DNA from: Gammaproteobacteria bacterium
GTDB taxonomy: Bacteria > Pseudomonadota > Gammaproteobacteria > SZUA-229
Assembly: GCA_026196035.1 (NCBI GenBank)
Contig: JAPHQX010000016.1
Coordinates: forward strand, 1 to 34,425
Direction of reading: 5' to 3'
Length of the DNA stretch: 34,425 bases
The translations under genes and the position numbers were made by a program. Of the stretch, positions 1 to 8,472 are shown one piece after another. The notes below the pieces were generated by a model, which saw only the letters and a program-made list of their open reading frames with translations, had not been told where the DNA came from and searched no databases. Numbering within the stretch: position 1 is the stretch's first letter; every line of letters begins with the position of its first letter.

Positions 1-324
1 ACGGGTTACACAAACCCCAACTGGATCGAGCTGGCTTTTGATCAGGCCAGAATCTCTGCGCCGGATATTTTCGCTGCGGCCAACAGCGTTGAAGTGAATA
101 CCGGTGTCTGGCGCAGCCAACGCCCGGTGATTGATTATGAGCGATGCGGCAAATGCTGGTGGGTGTGCAGCACCTTCTGCCCTGACGGAGCCATACGGGT
201 CGAAGACAATACGCCGGTCATTGATTATGACCACTGCAAGGGCTGCCTGGTGTGCGTGGCCCAGTGCCCGCCCCATGCCATTGAAGCCATTGATGAAGAA
301 AGCTTTACGGAGGTGGCATCATGA
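1..324 (+). CDS. 2-oxoacid:ferredoxin oxidoreductase, gamma/delta-type subunit, 3' end (5' truncated by window edge)
   Basis: Frame 1 is open from base 1 (TGYTNPNWIELAFDQARISAPDIFAAANSVEVNTG...). It carries two 4Fe-4S ferredoxin motifs (CGKCWWVCSTFCP, CKGCLVCVAQCP) and overlaps the downstream alpha subunit start (ATGA). Confidence 0.85.
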   Translation, partial: TGYTNPNWIELAFDQARISAPDIFAAANSVEVNTGVWRSQRPVIDYERCGKCWWVCSTFCPDGAIRVEDNTPVIDYDHCKGCLVCVAQCPPHAIEAIDEESFTEVAS

Positions 325-1568
325 CTCGCCTGCTACTCACCGGCAATGCTGCAGCCGCCTGGGGGGCTCGACTGGCGGCCACCGATTACATTCCGGCATT
401 TCCGATTACGCCGCAAACCGAGATTATCGAAGCCCTGGCCAACTGGATTGATCACAATGAAATGGATGCCCGCATGGTCACCCTGGAGTCAGAGCATTCG
501 ATGATCACCGCCGCGGGCACCGCTGCGGCCACCGGGGTCAGGGTGTTTAGCGCCACTTCCAGCCAGGGGCTGCTGTACGGCATGGAAATGCTGTACACCG
601 TGGCGGGCTGGCGTGCACCCTTCGTGCTGGCCAATGTCTCCCGCGGGCTGGCGGCACCGATCACCCTGGAGCCGGATCACAATGATATCGTCGCGGCCCG
701 TGACTGTGGTTTTTTACAGATCCATTGCGCCACCTGTCAGGAGGTGCTGGATAACACCCTCATTGCCTTTCGCCTGGCGGAAGATGAACGCATTCGCCTG
801 CCGGTGATTGTTAATCTGGATGGTTTTTATCTGTCGTTTACCCGCGAACCGGTGGAGCTGCCGGATGCTGCGCAGGCAAAGACATTCGTCGCTGATTTCG
901 ATGCAGAGAATATCCGCTTTCGGGCCAGCAGTCCGGTGAGCCAGGCAGTGGCGGTGCTGGGGGGCACGCCCTATTCCTACTTCCGTTACCAGACCCATCT
1001 GGCAGCACAGAACGGACTGACGGTGTATGCCGAACTCTGTGACGAATTCAACCAGCAGTTTGGTCGCCAGTACGCCGCCATTGAAAACTACCGGGCCGAT
1101 GATGCGGAACTGGTGTTTGTCATGATGGGCTGTTTTGCCACCAAGGCAAAAGAAGCGGTGGACCAGTTGCGGGAAGCCGGCTGGGCCATTGGCCTGCTCC
1201 GACCCCGGCTGTTACGGCCATTGCCAAAGGAGGATTTTGCGCGCTTGCTGGCGGGCAAACAGGCAGTCGCCGTGGTGGATCAGAACCTGTCCATGGGCAT
1301 GGGCGGCGTGCTGCATTCGGAACTGGCCACCTCACTCTATGGCCAGAGTGACGCCCCTCAACACCTGCTCAGTTTTGTCGGCGGACTGGGGGGTCGGGAC
1401 ATCTCCACAGAGGAATTTTTTGCCATGGCAGACGCCATGAAACAGGCGGTCAGCAGCGGCCAGACCCCACCCACTCGCCTGCTTTATAGCGATAACGAAT
1501 TTAAGGAAATCAGGAAGTTACAGGCTATTGCTAAAGTACAAAATGAGACTAATGGAGAGCCCAGATGA
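321..1568 (+). CDS. 2-oxoacid:ferredoxin oxidoreductase alpha subunit (PorA-like)
   Basis: 415 aa; PAFPITPQTEIIEAL, TLESEHSMITAAGTAAATGVRVFSATSSQGL and the C-terminal VVDQNLSMGMGGVLHSEL match POR/VOR alpha architecture; lies between the ferredoxin and beta subunits. Confidence 0.9.
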   Translation: MTRLLLTGNAAAAWGARLAATDYIPAFPITPQTEIIEALANWIDHNEMDARMVTLESEHSMITAAGTAAATGVRVFSATSSQGLLYGMEMLYTVAGWRAPFVLANVSRGLAAPITLEPDHNDIVAARDCGFLQIHCATCQEVLDNTLIAFRLAEDERIRLPVIVNLDGFYLSFTREPVELPDAAQAKTFVADFDAENIRFRASSPVSQAVAVLGGTPYSYFRYQTHLAAQNGLTVYAELCDEFNQQFGRQYAAIENYRADDAELVFVMMGCFATKAKEAVDQLREAGWAIGLLRPRLLRPLPKEDFARLLAGKQAVAVVDQNLSMGMGGVLHSELATSLYGQSDAPQHLLSFVGGLGGRDISTEEFFAMADAMKQAVSSGQTPPTRLLYSDNEFKEIRKLQAIAKVQNETNGEPR

Positions 1569-2488
1569 TTGACATCCCCGTCACCTTATACCGCAATATG
1601 AAGAACCTGCCCTCGGAACATCTGCTCGGTGGCGGCACCCCCATGTGTGCCGGTTGCGGCGGACTGGAAGCACTCAATCAGGTCTATGATATCGTCGGTG
1701 ACAAGTCGGTGTTTGTGAATGCCGCCGGCTGTATGACCCTGCTCTCGGTCTACCCCTATACCCCGTTTCGCGGCTCCTGGATTTACACCGCCATGGGTTC
1801 GGCCCCCGCCGGTGCCCAGGGTGTCAGAGATGCTCTGGATATCCTGCTGGATAAAAATCGCATCGGCAATGAAGACGATATGGAAGTGGTGGTACTCACC
1901 GGTGATGGCTCGGCCTATGGCATGGGCATGTCGGCTACCTCCGGTACCCTGGATCGGGATCTTGATTACCTGTATCTGTGTTATGACAATGAAGGCTACG
2001 GCAACACCGGCCAGCAGTTCTCGGCGGCCACCCCCCATGGGGCAAAGACCGCCACCAGCAAAGGCCCCCATGGTTATCCCGGCTTCAAGAAAGACCTGTT
2101 TGAGATCTGGGCCGCCCATAAACCCGCCTATGTGGCCACCATCATCGGTGCCGAACCGGTGGATCTGGCGCGCAAGATTGAAAAAGCGATGAGCATGAAA
2201 GGCCCGCGCATGCTGATCGCTTTATCCCCCTGCCCAACCGGCTGGGATTTTGATCCTAAAGAGACGGTGAATATCGGCAAGCTGGCGGTGAAAACCGGCA
2301 TCTGGCCGTTGAAAGAATATGTGGATGGCAAAATCATCCACACAAAAATACCCCGGGAACGAAAACCGGTGGAAGATTATCTGAAATTACAGGGGCGCTT
2401 TAAGCATCTGTTTGAGCCACAGCGGGATGATGAGCTGATTAATGAAATACAGCAGCGGGTCGATAGATACTGGGAAGATGTGAGTTAA
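1565..2488 (+). CDS. 2-oxoacid:ferredoxin oxidoreductase beta subunit (TPP-binding, PorB-like)
   Basis: 307 aa; GGGTPMCAGCGGLEAL, VVVLTGDGSAYGMGMSATSG (TPP motif), YDNEGYGNTGQQFSAATP and SPCPTGWDF; ATGA overlap with alpha. Confidence 0.92.
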   Translation: MIDIPVTLYRNMKNLPSEHLLGGGTPMCAGCGGLEALNQVYDIVGDKSVFVNAAGCMTLLSVYPYTPFRGSWIYTAMGSAPAGAQGVRDALDILLDKNRIGNEDDMEVVVLTGDGSAYGMGMSATSGTLDRDLDYLYLCYDNEGYGNTGQQFSAATPHGAKTATSKGPHGYPGFKKDLFEIWAAHKPAYVATIIGAEPVDLARKIEKAMSMKGPRMLIALSPCPTGWDFDPKETVNIGKLAVKTGIWPLKEYVDGKIIHTKIPRERKPVEDYLKLQGRFKHLFEPQRDDELINEIQQRVDRYWEDVS

Positions 2489-2542
2489 GGGCACCCAGTC
2501 ATTACGAGCACATTGTCATTATGTGTACTGTCATTGAGTGTG

Positions 2543-2679
2543 CTGTCATTGCGAGGATGCCTACATGGATGTAGGTAGTAGAGCAATGCAGGAGCAATTG
2601 CCGAGCATCTTTTGTGACGCGGCAATCTCTTAAAATCTGGATTGCCGCGTCGGCAGAAAGCGCCTCCTCGCAATGACAG
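2543..2679. repeat. MITE-like nested inverted-repeat element
   Basis: Perfect 15-bp terminal inverted repeat CTGTCATTGCGAGGA (2543-2557) / TCCTCGCAATGACAG (2665-2679). Internal perfect 12-bp inverted repeat GACGCGGCAATC (2616-2627) / GATTGCCGCGTC (2640-2651). Small 7-bp hairpin CCTACAT-GG-ATGTAGG (2560-2575). Noncoding gap between two genes. Confidence 0.8.
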
Positions 2680-2730
2680 AAAGATACAGATGAAATGAAA
2701 GATTCACTGGAACATCAGACAAGGAAACAA

Positions 2731-4449
2731 ATGACCACAACATCAGCAAAAAGTTATTTCCATCGCGGCGGCGACGAACCCCTGCTGGGTGAAACTATCC
2801 CTGAACATTTTGCCCGTATTGTTGAACAGTTCCCTGACCATGAAGCGGTGGTCTCCCTGCCGCAATTAAAACGTTTAAGTTATAAACAACTTTATAAATC
2901 GGTAGACCAGCTGGCCATGGGTTTACTTGGCCTGGGTTTTAACAAAGGCGACCGCATCGGTATCTGGTCGACGGATAATCTGGAATGGCTATTAGTACAG
3001 ATGGCAACCGCGCGAATCGGTGTGGTGCTGGTGAATATTAATCCGGCTTATCGTTTAACAGAACTGGAATATGCACTACAACTGTCGGAACTCCACGGCA
3101 TTATCACTATCCCGGCCTTTCGCAGCAGTAATTATGTCGCCATGCTGATAGAACTGTTACCGGAATTAAAACGCGCCGGTGACATCAGCAGTAAAGCCTT
3201 TCCCTTTTTACGCAAAGTGATTGTTTATGATCCCGCAAGCCCGGTTGACACTGAACGACCCGAACCGGGTTTTGTCACCTGGCGTGAACTACTGGATGCC
3301 GGTAAACACATTACAATGTCACAGCTGGATGAAATAACCGCATCGCTGGACAGGGATGATGAAATTAATATTCAGTTTACCTCTGGCACTACCGGGTTTC
3401 CAAAGGCGGTGGTGTTAACTCATCACAATATTTTAAATAATGCCTATTTTTCAGCGCGGGCCATGCACTTTAATGAAAACGATCGGCTGTGTATTCCGGT
3501 GCCGTTTTATCATTGCTTTGGCATGGTGCTGGCCAATCTATTATGCATCTCTGTAGGCGCCTGTATGGTGATTGCTGCGGAGCATTTTGATGCACCTGCG
3601 GTGTTACATGCCATAGAAACCGAACGTTGCACAGCGGTTCACGGTGTGCCCACCATGTTCATTGCCGAACTGGAACATAAAGATTTTAACAATTATGACC
3701 TGAGCAGTTTACGCACCGGCATTATGGCTGGCGCACCCTGCTTGCCGCCGTTAATGAAACGGGTGATGGAAGACATGCACTGCAGAGAAATTTTAATTGG
3801 TTACGGTGAAACCGAAGCATCACCTTTAACTCATCTGACCACTCGTGATGACAGTATGCAACGCCGCACTGAAACCGTGGGTAGAAACCTGCCGCATCAG
3901 GAAGTCAAAATTATTAATACTGAAACCGGTCAGACAGTGCCCCTGGGAGAAACCGGTGAAATATGTTTTCGCGGTTATCACATCATGCGCGGTTATTATG
4001 CTCAGCCGGATAAAACCGCAGAAACCATTAATGAAAATGGCTGGCTGTTGTCCGGTGATCTGGGCACTATGGATGCCGAGGGTTATCTGCGCATTACCGG
4101 TCGGCGTAAGGAAATGATTATTCGCGGCGGTGAAAATATTTACCCGAAAGAAATCGAAGCCTTTTTATTTACTCATCCCAAAATTGCGCAAGTTGCGGTG
4201 TTTGGCATTCCTGATGAATTTTATGGCGAAGAAATTATGGCCTGGATTCAGTTACACGAAGCTCAGACAGCCAGTGAGAATGAAATACAAAATTTCTGCA
4301 AAGACCAGATTGCACATTTTAAAATTCCGAAATACATCTGGTTTGTCGATGAGTTTCCCATGACAGTCACCGGCAAGTTACAAAAATTTCGTATGCGGGA
4401 GATCGCCATTGAAAAGCTGAAGCCTGATGATATTGCACAACATTCATAA
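2731..4449 (+). CDS. AMP-binding acyl-CoA synthetase (fatty-acyl-CoA ligase family)
   Basis: INIQFTSGTTGFPKAVVLTHHNI (P-loop), GYGETEASP, SGDLGTMDAEGYLRITGRRKEMIIRGGENIYPKEIE and a C-terminal GK lysine (MTVTGKLQKF). The ORF track starts at 2695; the ATG at 2731 follows AAGGAAAC and is the likelier start. Confidence 0.9.
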   Translation: MTTTSAKSYFHRGGDEPLLGETIPEHFARIVEQFPDHEAVVSLPQLKRLSYKQLYKSVDQLAMGLLGLGFNKGDRIGIWSTDNLEWLLVQMATARIGVVLVNINPAYRLTELEYALQLSELHGIITIPAFRSSNYVAMLIELLPELKRAGDISSKAFPFLRKVIVYDPASPVDTERPEPGFVTWRELLDAGKHITMSQLDEITASLDRDDEINIQFTSGTTGFPKAVVLTHHNILNNAYFSARAMHFNENDRLCIPVPFYHCFGMVLANLLCISVGACMVIAAEHFDAPAVLHAIETERCTAVHGVPTMFIAELEHKDFNNYDLSSLRTGIMAGAPCLPPLMKRVMEDMHCREILIGYGETEASPLTHLTTRDDSMQRRTETVGRNLPHQEVKIINTETGQTVPLGETGEICFRGYHIMRGYYAQPDKTAETINENGWLLSGDLGTMDAEGYLRITGRRKEMIIRGGENIYPKEIEAFLFTHPKIAQVAVFGIPDEFYGEEIMAWIQLHEAQTASENEIQNFCKDQIAHFKIPKYIWFVDEFPMTVTGKLQKFRMREIAIEKLKPDDIAQHS

Positions 4450-4807
4450 ACACTCATGGCATTATTTTACTAACGCACTCCTGCTTGGCACAGGATTTAT
4501 ACTCTCACCTCTGTCCTGGTGGAATGATGCGGTTATTAATTTACCGCTGGCTTATTTATTTTCATTACCCTTTAGCATGATTAATGAACAATGGTTTTTA
4601 ATCAGTTTTGTTTTAGGCTACTGGCTAACCAACCTGCTGGGATTCCTGATGCTGCACTGGGGTGGCACGGGCATTATTAATAAACAGCATATGACTTTTA
4701 GCATCAGACAGAGCTTTCTAATTTCAGCCCTGTATTCGGTAATAGTTATTATCATGGTATTAGTTGACTGGATACCACCACCCACTGAACTATTAAATCG
4801 TTTTTAA
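4427..4807 (+). CDS. Small hydrophobic membrane protein of unknown function
   Basis: 126 aa with several hydrophobic stretches (LLLGTGFILSPLSWW, WFLISFVLGYWLTNLLGFLML, FLISALYSVIVIIMVLVDW). Overlaps the end of the synthetase and ends 13 bp before the MAT gene. Start uncertain. Confidence 0.55.
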   Translation: MILHNIHKHSWHYFTNALLLGTGFILSPLSWWNDAVINLPLAYLFSLPFSMINEQWFLISFVLGYWLTNLLGFLMLHWGGTGIINKQHMTFSIRQSFLISALYSVIVIIMVLVDWIPPPTELLNRF

Positions 4808-4820
4808 TGAGATCTGAGCC

Positions 4821-6023
4821 ATGCAAGCTGTCACCATCACAACACTTAATTCTGCTTACAATGATCAGTTAGTTGAGATTGTCGAACGCAAAGGCATCGG
4901 GCATCCGGATACCATGTGTGATGCAATGGCCGAAGAACTGAGTCGCACACTGTGTGAATATTATCTCGAACACTTTGGTCTGGTGCTGCATCACAATGTC
5001 GACAAGGCATTATTATGGGGTGGCCATTCAGCACCCGAGTTTGGTGGCGGCCAGATAATTGAACCCATGGAAATTTTTCTGGCCGGTCGCGCCACATGTG
5101 AGTACCGTGGCATTAAAGTGCCATTAGAAGAACTGGTAATGGAAAGCTGCAACAACTGGCTGAACTCCAGTTTCCATATCCTTGATGCTGAGCGGGATGT
5201 AAAACTGCACAGTCTGATTCGACCGGGCTCTATTGATCTGGTTGAACTTTATCTGCGCCAGGAAAAAACCGGCATTGCTCTGGCCAATGACACTTCCTGT
5301 GGAGTTGGTTATGCACCCCTGAGCGAACTCGAACGCGTGGTGCTGCATGTTGAAAAAACCCTGAACTCACCCAGAACAAAATCAGACCATCCGGAAATCG
5401 GTGAGGATATAAAAGTCATGGCGGTGCGCAGGCAGGACACCATTGACCTGACCATTGCCTGCGCCTTTATAGATCAGTTTATTTCAGACAAACAGGATTA
5501 CAGCCATAAAAAATCCCAGCTCATTAAACTGGTAGAACAGGCCGCCCAGAAAGAATCTGACAAAACACTAACTATCACTGCCAACACCGCTGATGATATC
5601 GATAAGGACAGTTATTATTTAACCGTGACCGGCACCTCGGCTGAATCCGGCGATGATGGTGAAGTCGGCCGTGGTAATCGAGTGAACGGATTAATCACTC
5701 CCTACCGACCAATGAACATGGAAGCTGCCGCAGGTAAAAACCCGGTCACCCATGTTGGCAAACTTTATAACCTGGTCGCGCAACGCATTGCAGAAACGAT
5801 TGTGACTGAACTCGATGAAGTGCGTGAGGCCTGTTGTTATCTGGTGAGTCGCATTGGCAGCCCGATTACTGAACCGCAGGTGGTCGATATTAAACTCTAT
5901 ATGCAGGAAAGTATTTCGACTGACGAAGTCAGATCGCAGGTACAGGCGATAACCGATGCCGAGTTATCGAATGTTTATAAAATTCGTCAACAGTTAATTG
6001 CCGGGGAAATTCGGGTTTATTAA
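4821..6023 (+). CDS. Archaeal-type S-adenosylmethionine synthetase (methionine adenosyltransferase, AdoMet_Synthase family)
   Basis: 400 aa; VEIVERKGIGHPDTMCDAMAEELS, HHNVDKALLWGGHSAPEFGGGQIIEPMEIFLAGRAT and GDDGEVGRGNRVNGLITPYRPMNMEAAAGKNPVTHVGKLYN are typical of the archaeal MAT family rather than canonical bacterial MetK. Confidence 0.92.
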   Translation: MQAVTITTLNSAYNDQLVEIVERKGIGHPDTMCDAMAEELSRTLCEYYLEHFGLVLHHNVDKALLWGGHSAPEFGGGQIIEPMEIFLAGRATCEYRGIKVPLEELVMESCNNWLNSSFHILDAERDVKLHSLIRPGSIDLVELYLRQEKTGIALANDTSCGVGYAPLSELERVVLHVEKTLNSPRTKSDHPEIGEDIKVMAVRRQDTIDLTIACAFIDQFISDKQDYSHKKSQLIKLVEQAAQKESDKTLTITANTADDIDKDSYYLTVTGTSAESGDDGEVGRGNRVNGLITPYRPMNMEAAAGKNPVTHVGKLYNLVAQRIAETIVTELDEVREACCYLVSRIGSPITEPQVVDIKLYMQESISTDEVRSQVQAITDAELSNVYKIRQQLIAGEIRVY

Positions 6024-6028
6024 CAACT

Positions 6029-7123
6029 TCAGTGCAATCTTTCGATTAACAGATCGACATAGTCTTTTAGTTCTGATTTTAATTCCCTGTCGATGGCGGT
6101 GAATTCAAGATGACAACCAAACTCATGATTCTTTTTTTCAACGTGAGTGACTTTAGCAAATACGTCACTGGCACAACAACGCATTAATGATTCTGAAAAG
6201 GTGGTTTGTACTTCATCATGTTTTCTCAGACCAATGGGTACCACGGCGAACAGACCACCATAACTGATATCCATAATTCTGCCCGTATATTCGTCCGGCT
6301 GAACTTCCTTGTCTGTTACACAATGAAATGCCAGTGGCATATTAACTTTAACCCGGGGGCTTTTTCGTATTTCACGACACGGCACCTGAAGATATCGCGG
6401 CCGGTCTGTAGCTAACAGCTCATACATTCTGACGGCATCTTTTCTGCCCTTCACATGGACTTCATTGATATCACCAATTTGAATATAATCTTTTGCTTTC
6501 AGATAAGTATTTTCACTTAACAGAATCTGGCCGCGTAAACTATGCGCTTCAACTCGCGCCACAAGATTAACTTCATTTCCAATGACCGTATATTCATTAT
6601 GTAATTCTGACCCGAGAGTACCGGCAACAACTTCACCCGTATTAATGCCTATACCCATGTAAAGTGAGGGCATGCCGAGACTTTCATTAAGTTGATTAAT
6701 TTCACTCATCACCACCTGCATTTCAGTGGCGCAGGCCAGGGTACGCTCAAGATCATCAGGCCGACTTTGAGGAATACCAAACAGGACCATGATGGAATCG
6801 CCCATAAACTTGTCGATGACACCATTATATTTCAGGATCACTTCACTCATTTTTAAGAAATAGCGATTAAGCAACTCCAGCAGTTCTACTGGTGAGTAAG
6901 CTTCTGCCATGGTTGAAAAACCACGCAGGTCAGACAGCAGAATATTAACCATTTTTTTCTCTGTCTGTAGATGACCATCGAGGGAAAGATCAATTGAACG
7001 ATATAATTTTCTGACTAACTGATGTTCATTAACACCTGGCATCATATGTGGAAAACTATCATTTATAACATCCATGATATTGCCAACCAGATTGCGTTTA
7101 ACTATGTTGTTTAATTTTTTCAT
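6029..7123 (-). CDS. Class III adenylate/guanylate cyclase fused to a C-terminal PilZ domain
   Basis: Cyclase motifs LLSDLRGFST, DKFMGDSIMVLFG, GINTGEVVAGTLGS and NEYTVIGNEVNLVARVE; C-terminal PilZ motifs RKSPR (RxxxR) and DISYGG (D/NxSxxG). Confidence 0.92.
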   Translation of the reverse strand: MKKLNNIVKRNLVGNIMDVINDSFPHMMPGVNEHQLVRKLYRSIDLSLDGHLQTEKKMVNILLSDLRGFSTMAEAYSPVELLELLNRYFLKMSEVILKYNGVIDKFMGDSIMVLFGIPQSRPDDLERTLACATEMQVVMSEINQLNESLGMPSLYMGIGINTGEVVAGTLGSELHNEYTVIGNEVNLVARVEAHSLRGQILLSENTYLKAKDYIQIGDINEVHVKGRKDAVRMYELLATDRPRYLQVPCREIRKSPRVKVNMPLAFHCVTDKEVQPDEYTGRIMDISYGGLFAVVPIGLRKHDEVQTTFSESLMRCCASDVFAKVTHVEKKNHEFGCHLEFTAIDRELKSELKDYVDLLIERLH

Positions 7124-7219
7124 GTTCTAACCTGATAATTATTCAAATCATGAGGTTATTATCCTGTTATAGCTCCGGAACAAACTCAATAACCACTCCA
7201 TTAGCCTTGCCACGAAAAA

Positions 7220-7693
7220 TCAGCTGGATTTTTCGTAGGTTCCAACCAGTTCTGCCACTGCAACAACATGCCCCTGCATGGCCATTTCTATTTGTGCTTT
7301 AGTCGGTTTATACATGCTTTTTAAAACAGTATCTAACGCATATAATTTGTGGAAATAACGATGACGTCCGATGGGTGGGCATGGTCCGCCATAGCCACAT
7401 TTTTTCCAGTCATTCTGTCCCTGCTCTGTTCCCGGTGGAAGCGCCAGGGACGATACATCCTCGGGTAATCCATTTGCATCTAATGGAATGTTATATAAAA
7501 CCCAATGCACCCAGGTCATCCTGGGAGCTGCTGGATCAGGCGCATCTGGATCATCAACAATCAGAACTAAACTTCGGGCTAATTCAGGTACGTCATCCCA
7601 TATCAGTGGTGGTGAAATATCAACACCATCACAGGTGTATTTCGCCGGTATATTTCCACCATTGGTAAAAGCACTGGATTTAAGTGTAAGCAC
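7220..7693 (-). CDS. PEBP / YbhB-YbcL (Raf kinase inhibitor-like) family protein
   Basis: 157 aa; DDPDAPDPAAPRMTWVHWVLYNIP and GYGGPCPPIGRHRYFHKLYALD are PEBP signatures. Confidence 0.92.
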   Translation of the reverse strand: MLTLKSSAFTNGGNIPAKYTCDGVDISPPLIWDDVPELARSLVLIVDDPDAPDPAAPRMTWVHWVLYNIPLDANGLPEDVSSLALPPGTEQGQNDWKKCGYGGPCPPIGRHRYFHKLYALDTVLKSMYKPTKAQIEMAMQGHVVAVAELVGTYEKSS

Positions 7694-7865
7694 TTATTTA
7701 ACCTCGCATATATGAAAACACATAAACAGGTATTGACTTACATAACAGATATCTTTTCTATCATTATTAATTTAGCTCAACTTAGCCGTGATTATCTTGA
7801 CGTTAAACAAAATAATTTTATTATTAAATGCCTATTATTAATTTAACTGATAATTGCCCGGGCAA

Positions 7866-8459
7866 ATGAAATTGATGAGACCTGTAATCACTAACTTTGG
7901 CCTGTACAGCCTGTTGACGCTACAGCTGTTAATAACCTGTAGCGTCAACGCTCAATCCCTTGCCCTTGAAGCCGGTGAAAAAAATATCAATGCCATCTAC
8001 AGAACAGCGATTTATTATGATGCCAGCCAGCCAGTAATCACTGATACGCGATTTCTTTACAGCCGGCAAAATAACCATCAGGATCTGTTTGCCTCTGCCG
8101 GTCTCACCGCGTTCGCAGGAAATTCACATTCCTCGGGATTCAACATGGGTTTAGGCTGTAGACTGGTGGCCGCAGATCCACTGGATTATTATTTAACCGC
8201 AGTGACGGTGGGTGGCGAGCTCATTTTTCAGCCAGAAGCTTCAGGTTCAAGACTGGAAACCAGCCTGTATTATGCTGGCGAATCTTTAAGTTTTTCTGAT
8301 GCCCGCTCTGTTTCAGCGTTCAGTGTTAACGTGGATTATAAAATCCAGGCCGATCGCTTTATACGTTTAGGCTATAGAAAAATAAGAACACAATTAAATA
8401 ATGGCATAAGCTCTGATTTTGATCGTGGCGCTTATCTGGGCCTGGTCACTTCATTTTAA
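7866..8459 (+). CDS. YfaZ-like outer membrane protein (predicted)
   Basis: Signal peptide (MKLMRPVITNFGLYSLLTLQLLITCSVNAQS) followed by alternating beta-strand pattern and a terminal F. The ORF track start at 7854 is a TTG; ATG at 7866 is preferred. Confidence 0.65.
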   Translation: MKLMRPVITNFGLYSLLTLQLLITCSVNAQSLALEAGEKNINAIYRTAIYYDASQPVITDTRFLYSRQNNHQDLFASAGLTAFAGNSHSSGFNMGLGCRLVAADPLDYYLTAVTVGGELIFQPEASGSRLETSLYYAGESLSFSDARSVSAFSVNVDYKIQADRFIRLGYRKIRTQLNNGISSDFDRGAYLGLVTSF

Positions 8460-8472
8460 TTCACGAGACATA

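Noticed and set aside
1586-2119. 177-aa minus-strand ORF
   Set aside because: Wholly antisense to the well-supported oxidoreductase beta subunit; Gly/His-rich composition typical of shadow ORFs in GC-rich coding DNA.
4700-4821. SAM riboswitch upstream of the SAM synthetase
   Set aside because: The gene is preceded directly by coding sequence with only 13 bp intergenic; no room for an aptamer outside the upstream ORF.
7733-7770. Possible sigma-70 promoter (TTGACT ... TTCTAT) between the PEBP and YfaZ-like genes
   Set aside because: The -10 match is weak and the region is AT-rich, so chance matches are expected.
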